Source of the DNA: Candidatus Bathyarchaeum sp.
GTDB lineage: Archaea; Thermoproteota; Bathyarchaeia; Bathyarchaeales; Bathyarchaeaceae
DNA length: 5,689 nucleotides
Direction: 5' to 3'
NCBI GenBank assembly: GCA_004376385.1
Contig: SOJY01000208.1
Location: forward strand, 1-5,689
The notes beneath the pieces are model-generated. The model was not told the DNA's origin. It ran no database searches and worked only from the letters and a program-made list of their open reading frames with translations. The position numbers were made by a program, and so were the translations under genes. This document shows, in pieces, positions 5,429 through 5,689 of this stretch; the stretch's first letter is position 1, and each line of letters opens with the position of its first letter.

Positions 5429-5689
5429 TTGGCTTCAAAAGATCTCCGCAGCAAAAAAATTAGGGCTTTCGTACTCTTGATTATGAGACCCGGTACTTCG
5501 GAGGAGATCGTGCAGTCGAGGAAGATAAAGGGCGTGACGATGGCTAACTCGATTCTGGGAAGGTTCGATGCAATCGCAGTTATAGAAGCAGACAATTCTG
5601 AAGAGCTTACAAAGATCATCTACGAGATGATTGAAGCTCACCCCAACGTGGTTCACACTGAAACTTTGCTGTCGATGTTCACACCGTAA
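5429..5689 (+). CDS. Stand-alone RAM (Lrp-type ligand-binding) domain protein 2
   Basis: An 86-residue paralogue of the preceding protein, roughly 45% identical by hand alignment. Shared blocks are RPGTSE (20-25), GRFD (44-47, ligand loop), EA (53-54), and PNVVHTET (72-79). It adds a basic N-terminal tail of about ten residues (MASKDLRSKK) and lacks two residues in the first helix-strand loop. The start is TTG at 5429: AAGGAG at 5413-5418 precedes it, and no in-frame ATG comes before the conserved core. The TAA stop is the last codon of the window. The 16-base gap to the first RAM gene and common strand indicate one operon with glnA. It has no DNA-binding domain, so it probably acts as an amino-acid-sensing partner of itself, its neighbour or an Lrp protein. 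The fold assignment is firm; the ligand and partner are unknown. Confidence 0.83.
   Translation: MASKDLRSKKIRAFVLLIMRPGTSEEIVQSRKIKGVTMANSILGRFDAIAVIEADNSEELTKIIYEMIEAHPNVVHTETLLSMFTP

Noticed and set aside
5326..5656. Two minus-strand open frames opposite the RAM-domain genes
   Set aside because: Both are mirror frames of conserved RAM-domain coding sequence and have no family features.
1..5689. CRISPR arrays, tRNA/rRNA genes, riboswitches, insertion sequences
   Set aside because: No regularly spaced repeats, cloverleaf-like segments, transposase motifs or terminal inverted repeats were found on reading; the gaps are short and explained by promoters and terminators.

Overview
The window looks like a chromosomal segment of an archaeon. 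The regulators are of archaeal type (a NikR-like ribbon-helix-helix protein, an Lrp/AsnC protein and two stand-alone Lrp ligand-binding domains). Two genes have a perfect GGTGA Shine-Dalgarno 5-6 bases before ATG, AT-rich TATA-like boxes sit about 25 bases before plausible transcription starts, and convergent genes end in T-runs. The phylum cannot be fixed from the sequence alone; a TACK-type (for example Bathyarchaeia-like) lineage is only a guess. Genes are tightly packed and no intergenic gap exceeds about 200 bases.

Left module (1-3021): metal homeostasis. A NikR-like metalloregulator, cut by the window's left edge, is read leftwards. It diverges from a rightward three-gene operon encoding a ZnuA-type metal-binding protein, an ABC ATPase (ZnuC-type) and an ABC-3 family permease (ZnuB-type), which together form one high-affinity divalent-metal importer. 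The shared AT-rich 117-base gap carries promoters for both directions.

Right module (3060-5689): nitrogen metabolism. A leftward Lrp/AsnC regulator diverges from glutamine synthetase (glnA). Two small stand-alone RAM (Lrp-type ligand-binding) domain proteins follow glnA closely in the same direction. The 195-base lrp-glnA gap holds a strong TATA box for glnA and two 14-bp palindromes of the same 6-2-6 design, one upstream of the TATA box and one at the predicted transcription start. A plausible reading is that the Lrp protein, perhaps modulated by the two DNA-binding-less RAM proteins, senses an amino acid such as glutamine and adjusts glnA expression.

The two modules meet tail to tail at 3022-3059, where T-tracts on both strands can end both transcripts. 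No RNA genes, CRISPR arrays, insertion sequences or phage genes were seen. The most unusual points are the pairing of an intact nickel-type NikR site with a zinc-type transporter, and the glnA plus tandem RAM-domain cluster with its paired palindromes.
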